Below, piece by piece: positions 24,968 through 33,572 of a stretch of 45,931 nucleotides of DNA; position 1 is the stretch's first letter, and the number at the start of each line of letters is the position of its first letter. This DNA comes from Glycocaulis albus. Its GTDB lineage: Bacteria > Pseudomonadota > Alphaproteobacteria > Caulobacterales > Maricaulaceae. The position numbers and the translations under genes were made by a program. The stretch is taken from contig NZ_BMFS01000007.1 in the NCBI RefSeq assembly GCF_014639075.1, positions 148,402 to 194,332 of the forward strand. The letters are read 5' to 3'. A model generated the notes under the pieces. It was not told where the DNA came from. It worked only from the letters and a program-made list of their open reading frames with translations, and did no database searches.

Positions 24968-26944
24968 CTAACCCGCCTCTTCGGCCAGCGCGATCAGGAC
25001 ATCACCTTCATTGACCTGCTGGCCTTCGGCGGCATTGACCGTTTCGATAACGCCATCGCGCGGCGCGGTCAGGGCCATTTCCATCTTCATCGCCTCCATG
25101 ACGGCGAGGGTCTGGCCCTTTGTCACGGTGTCGCCTTCCTTCACCGACAGGCTGAGCAGCTTGCCGGGCATGGGCGCCTTGATGGCGTCCCCGCCAGCCA
25201 GCGCATCGATATCGGCCCCGGCACCGAAGGGACGCACCAGTATGCTCTGGCCGCGCAATGTGACCAGCCAGCCATCGGCGCGGTGATCGACAATGGCGGT
25301 CAGGGATGCCCCGCTATCATCGGCGAGTTCGGCATAGGTCACCGCGTCGCTGGCATCATGCACGCCGCGCACGGTGATGCGCTGGCCGCCCACGGCGATA
25401 TCGCCCTCGTTCAGCCGCACCACGCAGCGCTCGCCTGCGCTGTCGAAAACGGTTTCGAGGCGCGCGGGCGCATTCAGGCGGAAGCCTGAGCGGCGGCTCC
25501 ACGGATCAACCGGATCACCTGTTTCAGACAAGGCTGCCAGACCGGCCGCAGCGAAATGCAGGACCGGCGTGCCGGTTGGCACCAGCGCGTCCAGATGTTT
25601 TTCGATGAAGCCGGTATAGACGTCGCCCGCCCGGAACTCGCCATGGGACAGGGCAGCGCGCAGAAAGCCTGCATTGGTGCGCACCGGCCAGACGCCGACA
25701 TCGCTATCGATGGCATCAACCAGGCGGTCAATGGCATCGGTGCGGTCTTCGCCATGAGCGATAATCTTGGCGATCATCGGATCGTAGAACATGGTGACCT
25801 CACCGCCCTGCTCCACCCCGGAATCCACGCGGATCGCGCGCTGCCATTCCGGCAGGCTGAGAAGGGTGAGCGGGCCTGTGGAGGGCAGGAAGCCGGTTGC
25901 GGGATCTTCCGCGTAAAGACGTGCCTCGATGGCATGGCCGGAGAGCGTGATCTCGTCTTGCGGCGGCACCTTCCCGCCAGCGGCGACTTCAAGCTGGAGC
26001 TTTACCAGGTCAAGCCCGGTCACCATCTCGGTCACGGGATGCTCGACCTGCAGGCGGGTGTTCATCTCCATGAAGTAGAAGCCGTCAGCGCGCAGCTCGC
26101 CGGAGCCATCGACGATGAACTCCACCGTGCCGGCACCGGCATAGTTCACGGCCTGCGCGGCGCGCACGGCCGCCGAGCACATGGCCTCGCGCACTGCCGC
26201 GCTCATGCCGGGCGCGGGCGCCTCTTCCAGCACTTTCTGGTGGCGGCGCTGGAGCGAGCAATCGCGCTCGAACAGATGGATGACCTGTCCGTGGCTGTCG
26301 CCAAACACCTGCACCTCGATATGGCGCGGGCTGGTGATGTATTTCTCGATCAGCACATTCACATCGCCAAAGCTGGAGGCGGCCTCGCGCTTGCAGCTGT
26401 CCAGAGCCGCCGCGAAATCGGCCGATTTCTCCACCTTGCGCATACCCTTGCCGCCACCACCGGCAACCGCCTTGATAAGAACGGGATAGCCGATCTGGTC
26501 AGCCTGCTCTTTAAGGAAATCCGGGTCCTGATTTTCGCCGTGATAGCCGGGCGTGACCGGCACACCGGCCTTTTCCATCAGCGCCTTGGCCCGGTCTTTC
26601 AGACCCATCGCATCGATGGCCTCGGGGCTGGGGCCGACAAAGATGATGTCATTCTTGGCGCATTCCCTTGCGAAACCGGCATTCTCCGACAGGAAGCCAT
26701 AGCCGGGGTGGATCGCGTCAGCGCCCGTGTCTTTCGCCGCCTTGATGATCCTGTCAGCGACGAGATAGCTTTCACGCGCCGGAGCGGGCCCGATATGCAC
26801 CGCCTCATCTGCCATTTTCACATGCGGGGCGCGCCGGTCAGCGTCCGAATAGACGGCGACCGTGGCGATGCCCATCTGGCGCGCCGAGCGAATCACCCGG
26901 CAGGCGATTTCCCCGCGATTGGCGATGAGGAGTTTCTTGATCAT
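24968..26944 (-). CDS. mccA: Methylcrotonoyl-CoA carboxylase, biotin-containing alpha subunit
   Basis: 658 aa from the ATG at 26944, with AAGGGG 8 nt upstream; the frame stays open far upstream but that part overlaps the DUF817 gene. Domains: biotin carboxylase (1-450; L-I-A-N-R-G-E-I-A-C-R-V, the glycine-rich A-V-A-G-G-G-G-K-G-M ATP loop, F-M-E-M-N-T-R-L-Q-V-E-H-P) and a C-terminal biotinyl domain with E-A-M-K-M-E-M near residue 625. Acetyl-, propionyl- and geranyl-CoA carboxylases look alike; the assignment to 3-methylcrotonyl-CoA in leucine breakdown rests on liuC just upstream and mccB and ivd nearby on the same strand. Third gene of the liuC-DUF817-mccA unit. Confidence 0.9.
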   Translation of the reverse strand: MIKKLLIANRGEIACRVIRSARQMGIATVAVYSDADRRAPHVKMADEAVHIGPAPARESYLVADRIIKAAKDTGADAIHPGYGFLSENAGFARECAKNDIIFVGPSPEAIDAMGLKDRAKALMEKAGVPVTPGYHGENQDPDFLKEQADQIGYPVLIKAVAGGGGKGMRKVEKSADFAAALDSCKREAASSFGDVNVLIEKYITSPRHIEVQVFGDSHGQVIHLFERDCSLQRRHQKVLEEAPAPGMSAAVREAMCSAAVRAAQAVNYAGAGTVEFIVDGSGELRADGFYFMEMNTRLQVEHPVTEMVTGLDLVKLQLEVAAGGKVPPQDEITLSGHAIEARLYAEDPATGFLPSTGPLTLLSLPEWQRAIRVDSGVEQGGEVTMFYDPMIAKIIAHGEDRTDAIDRLVDAIDSDVGVWPVRTNAGFLRAALSHGEFRAGDVYTGFIEKHLDALVPTGTPVLHFAAAGLAALSETGDPVDPWSRRSGFRLNAPARLETVFDSAGERCVVRLNEGDIAVGGQRITVRGVHDASDAVTYAELADDSGASLTAIVDHRADGWLVTLRGQSILVRPFGAGADIDALAGGDAIKAPMPGKLLSLSVKEGDTVTKGQTLAVMEAMKMEMALTAPRDGVIETVNAAEGQQVNEGDVLIALAEEAG

Positions 26945-26994
26945 GGGCGGGCCCCTTAATTTTCTGATCAGGTCTGTCGCCGCGTTGTGGTCGA

Positions 26995-27864
26995 TCAGCG
27001 CGGATCGCGCAAGCGCGGACCGGAAACGCGATGCACAGCCGCCACCAGCACGAAGCTGATAATCATCAGCAAATACCAGGAGCCGAGCTTGGCGAGCGAC
27101 ACCATGTGCCAGCCTGCCTCCTGTCCCGGATAGGCCCAGGCCCTGGCGAATGTGCCGATATTTTCCGCAAACCAGATGAAAAGCGCGACGAGCACCAGCC
27201 CCAGCAGGAGAGGCATGCAACGATGTGCGCGGTCGGGGCGGAACCAGATCACGCACGGCCCGTAGATCAGCGCACTCAGCGCGAACAGACCGAGGCGGAT
27301 ATCGAGCGCGAAGTGATGGGTGAAGAAATTGACGTAAATGGCGAGCGCCAGCAGGCCCTGAAGCCATAAAGGAGCAAAACGGTCATAGCGGAAATCGAAC
27401 AGGCGCCAGACACGGGCCAGATAGCTGCCCACCGCCGCATACATGAAGCCGGAAAACAGCGGCACACCGGCGATGACCAGCATCGCCTCTCCGGCTTCGG
27501 GGTAGATCCATGATCCCATCGCCACCTTGAAGATTTCCATGACCGTGCCAACCACATGGAAGACGGCGATGACCTTTGCCTCCTCGAGCGTTTCGAGCCC
27601 GAAGGCGAGCATGGCGATCTGGATGAGAATCGCGGCGAGAGTGATGAAGTCATAGCGCGGGAGCGCGGCGCCTTCGGGGTAGAAGAGAAAGGTGCCAAGC
27701 AGCACGACGAGCATGAGCGCGCCGAACATGCACGCCCAACCCTGCTTGATGCCAAAGGCCAGAAACTCGAACGCATACCCGCTCCAGCGGCCCCGGACGA
27801 GCCGGGTGCGCAACGCCTCGCGCATCCGGTGAAACGCCGCCTCCAGCTGACGTAAGGACAGCAT
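26995..27864 (-). CDS. DUF817 membrane protein
   Basis: 289 aa with about seven to eight membrane helices. F-G-I-K-Q-G-W-A-C-M-F, the L-E-T-L-E-E-A-K-V-I-A-V-F-H block, G-S-W-I-Y-P-E, and P-L-F-S-G-F-M-Y-A-A-V-G-S-Y are the conserved signatures of DUF817. Function unknown. It lies between liuC (18 bp away) and mccA (50 bp away) on the same strand, so it is probably cotranscribed with them. A role in transport or membrane handling of branched-chain acids is only a guess from this placement. No clear ribosome-binding site precedes the ATG at 27864. Confidence 0.9.
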   Translation of the reverse strand: MLSLRQLEAAFHRMREALRTRLVRGRWSGYAFEFLAFGIKQGWACMFGALMLVVLLGTFLFYPEGAALPRYDFITLAAILIQIAMLAFGLETLEEAKVIAVFHVVGTVMEIFKVAMGSWIYPEAGEAMLVIAGVPLFSGFMYAAVGSYLARVWRLFDFRYDRFAPLWLQGLLALAIYVNFFTHHFALDIRLGLFALSALIYGPCVIWFRPDRAHRCMPLLLGLVLVALFIWFAENIGTFARAWAYPGQEAGWHMVSLAKLGSWYLLMIISFVLVAAVHRVSGPRLRDPR

Positions 27865-27882
27865 GGCGGGACCGGCGCGGCG

Positions 27883-28677
27883 CTATTTCACCCAAGCCGG
27901 CTTGCGCTTTTCCAGGAAGGCGGCAAGGCCCTCGCGCCCCTCCTCGCTGACACGGCGGTCGGCGATCAGTTTGGCCGTGTGCTTGCCGAGACGGTCGTCG
28001 ATCTCTTCGCCATAGACCTCGTCAACCAGCGCCTTGGAGGCCGCAACCGCGCCCGGCGCGGCGGCAAAGACCAGCTTTGCGACCGCCTCCAGCATGTCAT
28101 CGAGCTCGTCGGCATTGCCGACGACATATTGGGCAAGGCCGATCTTATGGGCAAACTCGCCGTCAAAGCCTTCACCGGTGGCAAACAGGGCCTTGGCCCA
28201 GCGCGGGCCGATGGCGCGCACCACGAAGGGTGAGATGGTGGCGGGCGTCAGGCCGAGGCGCACTTCGGAGAAGCGGAATTTGGTGTCTTTCACCGCGATG
28301 GCGATATCGCAGGCCGCCACCAGTCCTGCTCCGCCGCCCATCGCCGCGCCTTGCACCAGCGCCACAGTCAGTTGCGGCAGATCGTGCAGGCGGCGCAGCA
28401 TGCGCGCCAGTCCCAGCGCATCTTCCTCATTATCGTCATGGGTCCAGTCGGCGGCCGCCTTCATCCATTCAAGGTCTGCCCCGGCGGAAAAGCTGGGCCC
28501 CGCTCCGCGCAGGACGACCATGCGCACCTCGTCAGTATTGGCGCGCAGCGTCTCGAACATGTCCGACAGGGTGGCAATCACATCGGCGTTGAAGGCGTTG
28601 TGCTTGTCGGGCCGGTTCAGCGTGATGACAGCGGTGCCGCCCGGCGTGACGGACAGAAGGACATCGTTCTGGCTCAT
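27883..28677 (-). CDS. liuC: Methylglutaconyl-CoA hydratase (enoyl-CoA hydratase family)
   Basis: 264 aa from the ATG at 28677, which has AAAGGAG 5 nt upstream; an earlier in-frame start at 28767 is not needed. Crotonase fold: F-S-A-G-A-D-L-E-W-M-K (oxyanion loop; the D-L-E-W-M-K variant is typical of LiuC), G-A-A-M-G-G-G-A-G-L-V-A-A-C-D (second oxyanion site), and F-S-E-V-R-L-G-L-T-P-A-T-I-S-P with the catalytic Glu. It hydrates 3-methylglutaconyl-CoA to HMG-CoA, directly after methylcrotonyl-CoA carboxylase in leucine breakdown. It leads the operon with DUF817 and mccA. Confidence 0.9.
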   Translation of the reverse strand: MSQNDVLLSVTPGGTAVITLNRPDKHNAFNADVIATLSDMFETLRANTDEVRMVVLRGAGPSFSAGADLEWMKAAADWTHDDNEEDALGLARMLRRLHDLPQLTVALVQGAAMGGGAGLVAACDIAIAVKDTKFRFSEVRLGLTPATISPFVVRAIGPRWAKALFATGEGFDGEFAHKIGLAQYVVGNADELDDMLEAVAKLVFAAAPGAVAASKALVDEVYGEEIDDRLGKHTAKLIADRRVSEEGREGLAAFLEKRKPAWVK

Positions 28678-28754
28678 GGGGGGCTCCTTTGCCGGCGCAG
28701 GCGCAAATCGCGCATCTGACGCCATCATTAGGCCAGCAGAACGCACAAAGCAAA

Positions 28755-28780
28755 GCACCCCGGCCATCTGGCCGGGGTGC
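28755..28780 (-). terminator. Terminator for the 28851-29210 gene
   Basis: A perfect 11-12 bp stem, GCACCCCGGCC and GGCCGGGGTGC, around a minimal loop. On the minus strand it is followed by TTTGCTTTG, an interrupted T-tract. It separates the small membrane gene from liuC. Confidence 0.7.
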
Positions 28781-28850
28781 TCCGCACATGGTCATGCAGA
28801 CGAGGCGCCAATCCCCCGATCAGCGCCCCTGCCCGTCATCTTGCAACTGC

Positions 28851-29210
28851 CTAGCGGCGGAAGATGATGCTCTTGATCAGAAAGAGCACGATCAGGCCCA
28901 CGAAATAGGCCAGCGCCAGGAAAGCGATATACTGCCAGTAGCTCATGTCCGATACCGGCGGCATCGAGAACGCCGCGCTGTCACGCACCATCGGCAGTAC
29001 CTCGTCCACCACGACGTGGATGATAACACCCACCACGGTGAAGATCAGAATGGCGCCGAAGCTCTGCATCATCAGCGCCATCACGACGGCAATCACGCCC
29101 ATCTGGATGCCCAGCTCGGTCCAGTTGCCCGGCCCGTGCATGTCCAGCCCGGCACGCAGCCACGCCCATACCGGCTCCAGATAGCCCCATACCGTATCAA
29201 GAATTTCCAT
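28851..29210 (-). CDS. Small membrane protein, paralogue of 29346-29663
   Basis: 119 aa from the ATG at 29210, with GAGGGG about 8 nt upstream. Two or three hydrophobic helices (about residues 32-65 and 88-113) and a basic C-terminus ending in R-R. I do not recognise a family. The middle F-G-A-I-L-I-F-T-V-V-G-V-I-I-H-V-V-V-D-E-V-L-P aligns with F-G-A-T-L-V-H-L-V-V-D-A-L-L-P in the next gene, and both end Y-x-x-x-L-A...L-x-K-x-x-x-x-R-R, so the two are diverged tandem paralogues. The shared H-x-V-V-D-x-x-L-P motif inside or next to a helix is the most conserved part. A terminator follows. Confidence 0.7.
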   Translation of the reverse strand: MEILDTVWGYLEPVWAWLRAGLDMHGPGNWTELGIQMGVIAVVMALMMQSFGAILIFTVVGVIIHVVVDEVLPMVRDSAAFSMPPVSDMSYWQYIAFLALAYFVGLIVLFLIKSIIFRR

Positions 29211-29302
29211 TACATTTCCCCTCATTCGCCTGCCCGGACGGGCATTCCCGTCGGCAACCGTGCCAAATTCTTACCAAAAAGCAAACAAAAACGCACCTTG
29301 CA

Positions 29303-29321
29303 CGGGCGGGTTGAGCGCCCG
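29303..29321 (-). terminator. Possible terminator after the 29346-29663 gene
   Basis: Stem CGGGCG/CGCCCG (29303-29308, 29316-29321) with outer CTTGCA/TGCAAG pairing, followed on the minus strand by an interrupted T-rich stretch over 29273-29291. It is placed 25 bp past the stop. Confidence 0.4.
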
Positions 29322-29345
29322 GCAGCATCATGCAAGCGCAGCAAA

Positions 29346-29663
29346 CTAGCGCCTGAGCAGTAGCCGCTTGAGCAAGGCAAGCAGGCTGATGACGATCAGA
29401 TACCCTGCCAGCAAGGCCGCCACATAGCGCCAGAACGGCATGGACAGCACGTCCGGCAGGCGCAAAGCGGCGTTATTGGCCAGCACAGGCAGTAGCGCGT
29501 CCACGACCAGATGAACCAGTGTCGCGCCAAACACGAATACGATCAGACGGCTCCACGCAGGCAGAAGAAACGCCGCCACAAGGGCGATGATCAGCCCCTG
29601 CACGCCGTTTACGGTGCTGAAGCCCTGCCGGAAAAAGTCCAGCACAGGTTGAAGTGCATCCAT
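29346..29663 (-). CDS. Small membrane protein, paralogue of 28851-29210
   Basis: 105 aa with three predicted membrane helices (about 19-38, 40-60, 74-97) and a basic tail ending R-R. Unknown family. It shares the F-G-A-x-L...V-V-D-x-L-L-P block and the C-terminal pattern with the neighbouring gene. A TTAACCAT motif on the minus strand (29692-29699), the form of a CtrA half-site, lies about 30 bp upstream of the ATG at 29663. Confidence 0.7.
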   Translation of the reverse strand: MDALQPVLDFFRQGFSTVNGVQGLIIALVAAFLLPAWSRLIVFVFGATLVHLVVDALLPVLANNAALRLPDVLSMPFWRYVAALLAGYLIVISLLALLKRLLLRR

Positions 29664-29759
29664 GAAAATCGCCCCCCGGCTCTATTTGGATATGGTTAAT
29701 CCATCAAACCGGGGATGGGCGCGAATGGCAAGGAAAAGCTGCCCGCTGCCCCGGGGACG

Positions 29760-30341
29760 CTATTTTCCCGCGCGGCCGAGCGCGCGCATCTTTGCCAGCA
29801 TGCGCTGGCGGCCCTCGGCAGAAAGATCAATCGCGCCGAATATCGTGTGACGGACCGGCTTGAACCCGGCCATCTGGAACACGCCCGCCTCAAGGGCTTT
29901 GAGCGAATGGGCACGGTAGAAGAGCTGGTAGGCAAAGCCCGGCATGCCCATCGTCATCACGATACGGGCCGACTTGCCGCGCATCCGCTTGGCGGGCCAC
30001 ATGCCCTTCACCTCGGTTTTCACCAGAAAATCATTGCGGGCGAGATGCTCCAGAAACGCCTTGGTGCGCGCGGGCAGCGTACCGAGCCAGAGCGGGTGGA
30101 CCAGCACCATGTGATCGGCCCGCTCCAGCATGGCCTGCACAGCGGCGATATCGGCCGGCGGCGGCGTGACGAAGGCCTGCGCATTTTCCAGAAAGGCGAA
30201 GTCCAGCGCACCGATATCGACGCGCGTTACGGCATTGCCGCCCTCATGCGCGCCCTCCTGGTAGGCGTTGCACAGCGCATGACAGAACCGCTCCCTGGAC
30301 GGGTCCGGGTGTCCGTTAACCAGAAGGATTGAGCGCGCCAT
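29760..30341 (-). CDS. NAD(P)H-dependent quinone/flavin oxidoreductase (flavodoxin-like fold)
   Basis: 193 aa. I-L-L-V-N-G-H-P-D-P-S-R-E-R at the N-terminus is the FMN/FAD phosphate-binding loop of the NQO1/MdaB/KefF family, and V-L-V-H-P-L-W-L-G-T-L-P-A-R-T-K is the second flavin-contact loop of these enzymes. It should transfer two electrons from NAD(P)H to quinones or other acceptors in the cytoplasm. The C-terminus after residue 125 differs from typical members. No KefC-like transporter is beside it, so a general detoxifying or redox role is the best guess. Confidence 0.88.
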   Translation of the reverse strand: MARSILLVNGHPDPSRERFCHALCNAYQEGAHEGGNAVTRVDIGALDFAFLENAQAFVTPPPADIAAVQAMLERADHMVLVHPLWLGTLPARTKAFLEHLARNDFLVKTEVKGMWPAKRMRGKSARIVMTMGMPGFAYQLFYRAHSLKALEAGVFQMAGFKPVRHTIFGAIDLSAEGRQRMLAKMRALGRAGK

Positions 30342-30439
30342 GAAGATTTCTCCCTATCAGATGTAGGGACATTAGCTGGCGCCGGACGCAAACGCCATGC
30401 GGCAGATTGGTGAGAGCGCGGTTTTGCACCAAGCAGCAG

Positions 30440-30790
30440 CGTCGTTCCCGCGCAGACGGGAACCGAGAGCCATACCTGGTACTATCGCGCTGTGATATCT
30501 GGATCCCGGGTTCCCCGTTTTCACGGGGACAGGCAAGCCCGGGAACCCGGTTGAGAGGCTCGATGATAGATACCGGGGTCCCGGCCCCCGAACCAGATCC
30601 ATCTTCTCGTTTTCCCGGTATGAGCCCGTGAAACGCGTGAGAACGGAAAACCTCTACGCGTGTCATTCTCCGGCCGAGCGGCAGCGAGGTCCGGGGAACC
30701 CATGCCTCCTTTAGCTCCGCAACGCATCTGCGTTGCGATATTCCGCGAAAAGTCGCGGGCGCGCGTTCGCGCTTTTCAGGCCGCTATGTG
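30440..30790. repeat. Palindromic repeat island 5
   Basis: The 544 bp between the oxidoreductase and mccB hold no gene. Elements: a CCCGC/GCGGG-type hairpin (30444-30468), the 57-bp R2 element (30500-30556) identical to 24588-24644, a degenerate R3 copy (30568-30601), an R1 variant (30662-30703), the R4 palindrome (30719-30736) and part of an R5 module (about 30738-30790). The order R1, R4, R5 is the same as in island 2. Confidence 0.77.
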
Positions 30791-30885
30791 GCCAGCTATG
30801 AGCCCGTGATCGCGCCTTCTCAGGCATGGGGCACCCGCATGAAGCGGGTGATGACACTCGGTGGGAGCCAGGGGGCCCCTCCCCC

Positions 30886-32493
30886 CTACATCCTGAACAC
30901 GCCGAAGCGCGTTTTCTCGATCGGGGCATTGAGGCAGGCGGAGAGGGCGAGGCCCACTACATCGCGGGTCTGGTCCGGTGCGATCACGCCGTCATCCCAG
31001 AGCCTTGCGGTGGAGTAATAGGGCGAGCCCTCGGCCTCATACTTTTCGCGGATCGGGGCCTTGAAGGCCGCTTCATCTTCCGCGCTCCATTCCTCGCCGC
31101 GAAGCTCCATACCGTCACGCTTGACGGTGGCGAGCACGCTGGCGGCCTGCTCCCCGCCCATGACGGAAATGCGGGCATTCGGCCACATGAACAGGAAGCG
31201 CGGCCCATAGGCGCGCCCGCACATGCCGTAATTGCCTGCCCCATAGGAGCCGCCAATGATCACGGTGATCTTCGGCACGCGCGCACACGACACAGCTGTG
31301 ACCAGCTTGGCGCCATCCTTGGCGATGCCGCCGGCCTCGTATTTCGAGCCGACCATGAAGCCGGTAATGTTCTGCAGGAAGAGGAGCGGGATGCCGCGCT
31401 GGCAGCACAGCTCGATGAAATGGGCGCCTTTGAGCGCACTTTCAGAGAAGATCACGCCATTATTGGCGATGATGCCGACCGGCATGCCGTGCAGGCGGGC
31501 AAAGCCGGTGACCAGCGTTTCGCCATAAAGCGCCTTGAACTCGTCAAAGCGCGAGCCGTCCACGATCCGCGCTATCACCTCGCGCACATCGTAGGGCGTG
31601 CGCACGTCTGACGGGATGACGCCGTTCAGTGTTGCCGGGTCGATGGCCGGCGCTTCGGGCTCGGCGATATCCATATCCACGCGTTTGACCGTGTTGAGCC
31701 CGCCGATAATGCGGCGTGCAGTTTCCAGCGCGTGATCGTCATTGGCGGCATAATGGTCGACCACGCCGGAGCGGCGGGCATGGACATCGGCGCCGCCAAG
31801 GTCTTCAGCCGAAATCACCTCGCCGGTCGCAGCCTTCACCAAAGGCGGGCCGCCCAGGAAGATCGTGCCCTGCTTCCTCACGATCACGGTCTCATCGCTC
31901 ATCGCGGGCACATAGGCGCCGCCCGCCGTACACGAGCCCATCACCACGGCGATCTGTGCAATGCCTTCGGATGACAGGTTGGCCTGATTGAAGAAGATGC
32001 GGCCGAAATGCTCCCGGTCGGGGAAGACATCGGCCTGGAAGGGCAGGTTCGCGCCGCCAGAGTCCACCAGATAGACGCATGGCAGGCGGTTCTCGCGGGC
32101 AATCTCCTGCGCGCGCAAATGCTTCTTCACGGTCAGCGGGTAATAGGTGCCGCCCTTCACGGTGGCATCGTTGCAAACGATCATCACTTCGCGGCCCGCA
32201 ACCCGGCCGATCCCGGCAATCATGCCCGCGCCGTGAACATCGCCCTCATACATGCCATTGGCCGCCAGAGCGCCGATCTCCAGAAACGGTGTGCCGGGGT
32301 CCAGCAGGCGCTCCACGCGCTCACGGGGGAGCAGCTTGCCGCGCGCCAGATGCTTTTCACGCGCGCGCTCCGGACCGCCCAGCGCGGCTTCAGCGGTACG
32401 CGCTTTCAGCTCGGCTACCAGCTCATCCATGCGTGCGGCATTGGCCTTGAAGCTGTCAGAGGCGGGATCAAGCCTGGAGGTAAGCTGGGTCAT
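30886..32493 (-). CDS. mccB: Methylcrotonoyl-CoA carboxylase, carboxyltransferase beta subunit
   Basis: 535 aa, the family length. N-terminal half: [16 protein letters not shown] and [13 protein letters not shown], both typical of methylcrotonyl-CoA carboxylase beta rather than propionyl-CoA carboxylase. The acyl-CoA oxyanion loops [11 protein letters not shown] and [12 protein letters not shown] are present. It transfers CO2 from carboxybiotin on MccA to 3-methylcrotonyl-CoA. It is 5.9 kb from mccA on the same strand with unrelated genes and two repeat islands between, so the subunits are not in one operon. A possible own promoter lies at 32532-32560. Confidence 0.93.
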   Translation of the reverse strand: MTQLTSRLDPASDSFKANAARMDELVAELKARTAEAALGGPERAREKHLARGKLLPRERVERLLDPGTPFLEIGALAANGMYEGDVHGAGMIAGIGRVAGREVMIVCNDATVKGGTYYPLTVKKHLRAQEIARENRLPCVYLVDSGGANLPFQADVFPDREHFGRIFFNQANLSSEGIAQIAVVMGSCTAGGAYVPAMSDETVIVRKQGTIFLGGPPLVKAATGEVISAEDLGGADVHARRSGVVDHYAANDDHALETARRIIGGLNTVKRVDMDIAEPEAPAIDPATLNGVIPSDVRTPYDVREVIARIVDGSRFDEFKALYGETLVTGFARLHGMPVGIIANNGVIFSESALKGAHFIELCCQRGIPLLFLQNITGFMVGSKYEAGGIAKDGAKLVTAVSCARVPKITVIIGGSYGAGNYGMCGRAYGPRFLFMWPNARISVMGGEQAASVLATVKRDGMELRGEEWSAEDEAAFKAPIREKYEAEGSPYYSTARLWDDGVIAPDQTRDVVGLALSACLNAPIEKTRFGVFRM

Positions 32494-32531
32494 GAGCAGC
32501 GTCCTGATGTCGATTGCGCAGTAGGCGCTGC

Positions 32532-32560
32532 TCTTAGCCGGTAACGTGGCACAAGTGCAA
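32532..32560 (-). promoter_or_regulatory. Possible promoter of mccB
   Basis: On the minus strand TTGCAC (32555-32560) and CTAAGA (32532-32537) lie 17 bp apart. The -10 sits in GCTAAGAGC, close to the GCTANANC -10 described for Caulobacter housekeeping promoters. Confidence 0.35.
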
Positions 32561-32664
32561 TGTAAGCAGTGTGCTGGCGTATTTGTCCGGTCATTGCATC
32601 CAGATCAGGGGTTCGGGGCATCAAGGCAGTAGCATCACGTCAATTCGCTGCGAGGATATTGCTC

Positions 32665-33480
32665 ATGCTGACCTGTCTGGCCGCCATACTGGCCGCCGCC
32701 ATGCTCACTGCCAGCGCGTCCGGCCAGGATGGCGATGCGCCCGCGCCAGCACCTGCGGACACCCAGGTCATGGTACTGGGCACGATCCATTTCGACGGCG
32801 GGGGCGGCGACTATGTGAACCCGGAAGTGGATGATTTCCTCTCTGCGCCCCGCCAGGCGGAAATCGCCGGCATTCTGGACAGGCTGGAGGCCTTTCAGCC
32901 GGACCGGATCATCGTCGAGCTGGAACCTGAACACGAAGGCTGGATCAATGAGCGCTACCGCGCCTGGCGTGCGGGCGAGGCCGAGCTGACGGTCAATGAG
33001 CGCGACCAGATCGGACTGCGCCTTGCGGCGCGCCTCGGCCATGATCAGGTCTGGGCTGTGGACTATCAGAACGGCATGGATTTCGAGGCAATGCTGGGCG
33101 CTGCGCAGGCCGCTGGCCAGACCCGCCTGCTTGATGCCTTCCAGCAGACGATTGGCGAGGTGGAGACATTCTTTGCCCGCAACGCAGACGGGTCTGTCCG
33201 CGACCGGCTGATCGATGCCAACTCCCCAGAGGCCATGGATTTCCACCGCATGTATCTCTGGCTGGCACAGGCCGGAACGGTCGACGATCCGGTGGGCGCA
33301 CACCAGATGACGGCCTGGTGGGGACGCAACATGGTCATTTTCGCCCGCATCGCGCAAATAGCCCAGCCGGGCGAGCGGGTACTGGTCTTGTACGGCGCGG
33401 GCCACAAATACCTGCTCGACCAGTACTTCGATGAGGCGCCCGGCTTCGCGGTCATCGACCCGCTGGATTATCTGCAGTAG
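32665..33480 (+). CDS. DUF5694 exported protein
   Basis: 271 aa from the ATG at 32665, which begins a signal peptide (hydrophobic core about 5-18, A-S-A-S-G cleavage region) and has GAGGA 9 nt upstream. The in-frame ATG at 32569 would hide the signal. Mature protein: V-M-V-L-G-T-I-H-F-D, then I-I-V-E-L-E-P-E, R-M-Y-L-W and V-L-V-L-Y-G-A-G-H at the end, as in DUF5694 (related in pattern to TraB/PrgY and haem-binding ChaN-like proteins with G-x-x-H motifs). The conserved His and Glu hint at an enzyme, but the activity is unknown. It is 92 bp upstream of the crotonase gene. Confidence 0.83.
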   Translation: MLTCLAAILAAAMLTASASGQDGDAPAPAPADTQVMVLGTIHFDGGGGDYVNPEVDDFLSAPRQAEIAGILDRLEAFQPDRIIVELEPEHEGWINERYRAWRAGEAELTVNERDQIGLRLAARLGHDQVWAVDYQNGMDFEAMLGAAQAAGQTRLLDAFQQTIGEVETFFARNADGSVRDRLIDANSPEAMDFHRMYLWLAQAGTVDDPVGAHQMTAWWGRNMVIFARIAQIAQPGERVLVLYGAGHKYLLDQYFDEAPGFAVIDPLDYLQ

Positions 33481-33572
33481 AGCGGCGCTCATCCGAGCAG
33501 GCTGATATCACGCTGGCATGCCCCGCCTCCCGGTCTAGAGTGACGCTTTCACGCCAGACCGGGAGCGCGCCC

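Noticed and set aside
25556-26959. 467-codon plus-strand open frame across mccA
   Set aside because: Mirror frame of a certain biotin carboxylase gene; composition is typical of antisense frames.
26945-27367. 141-residue N-terminal extension of mccA
   Set aside because: It overlaps the DUF817 coding region, lacks homology-like character, and the ATG at 26944 has a ribosome-binding site and starts exactly at the conserved biotin carboxylase N-terminus.
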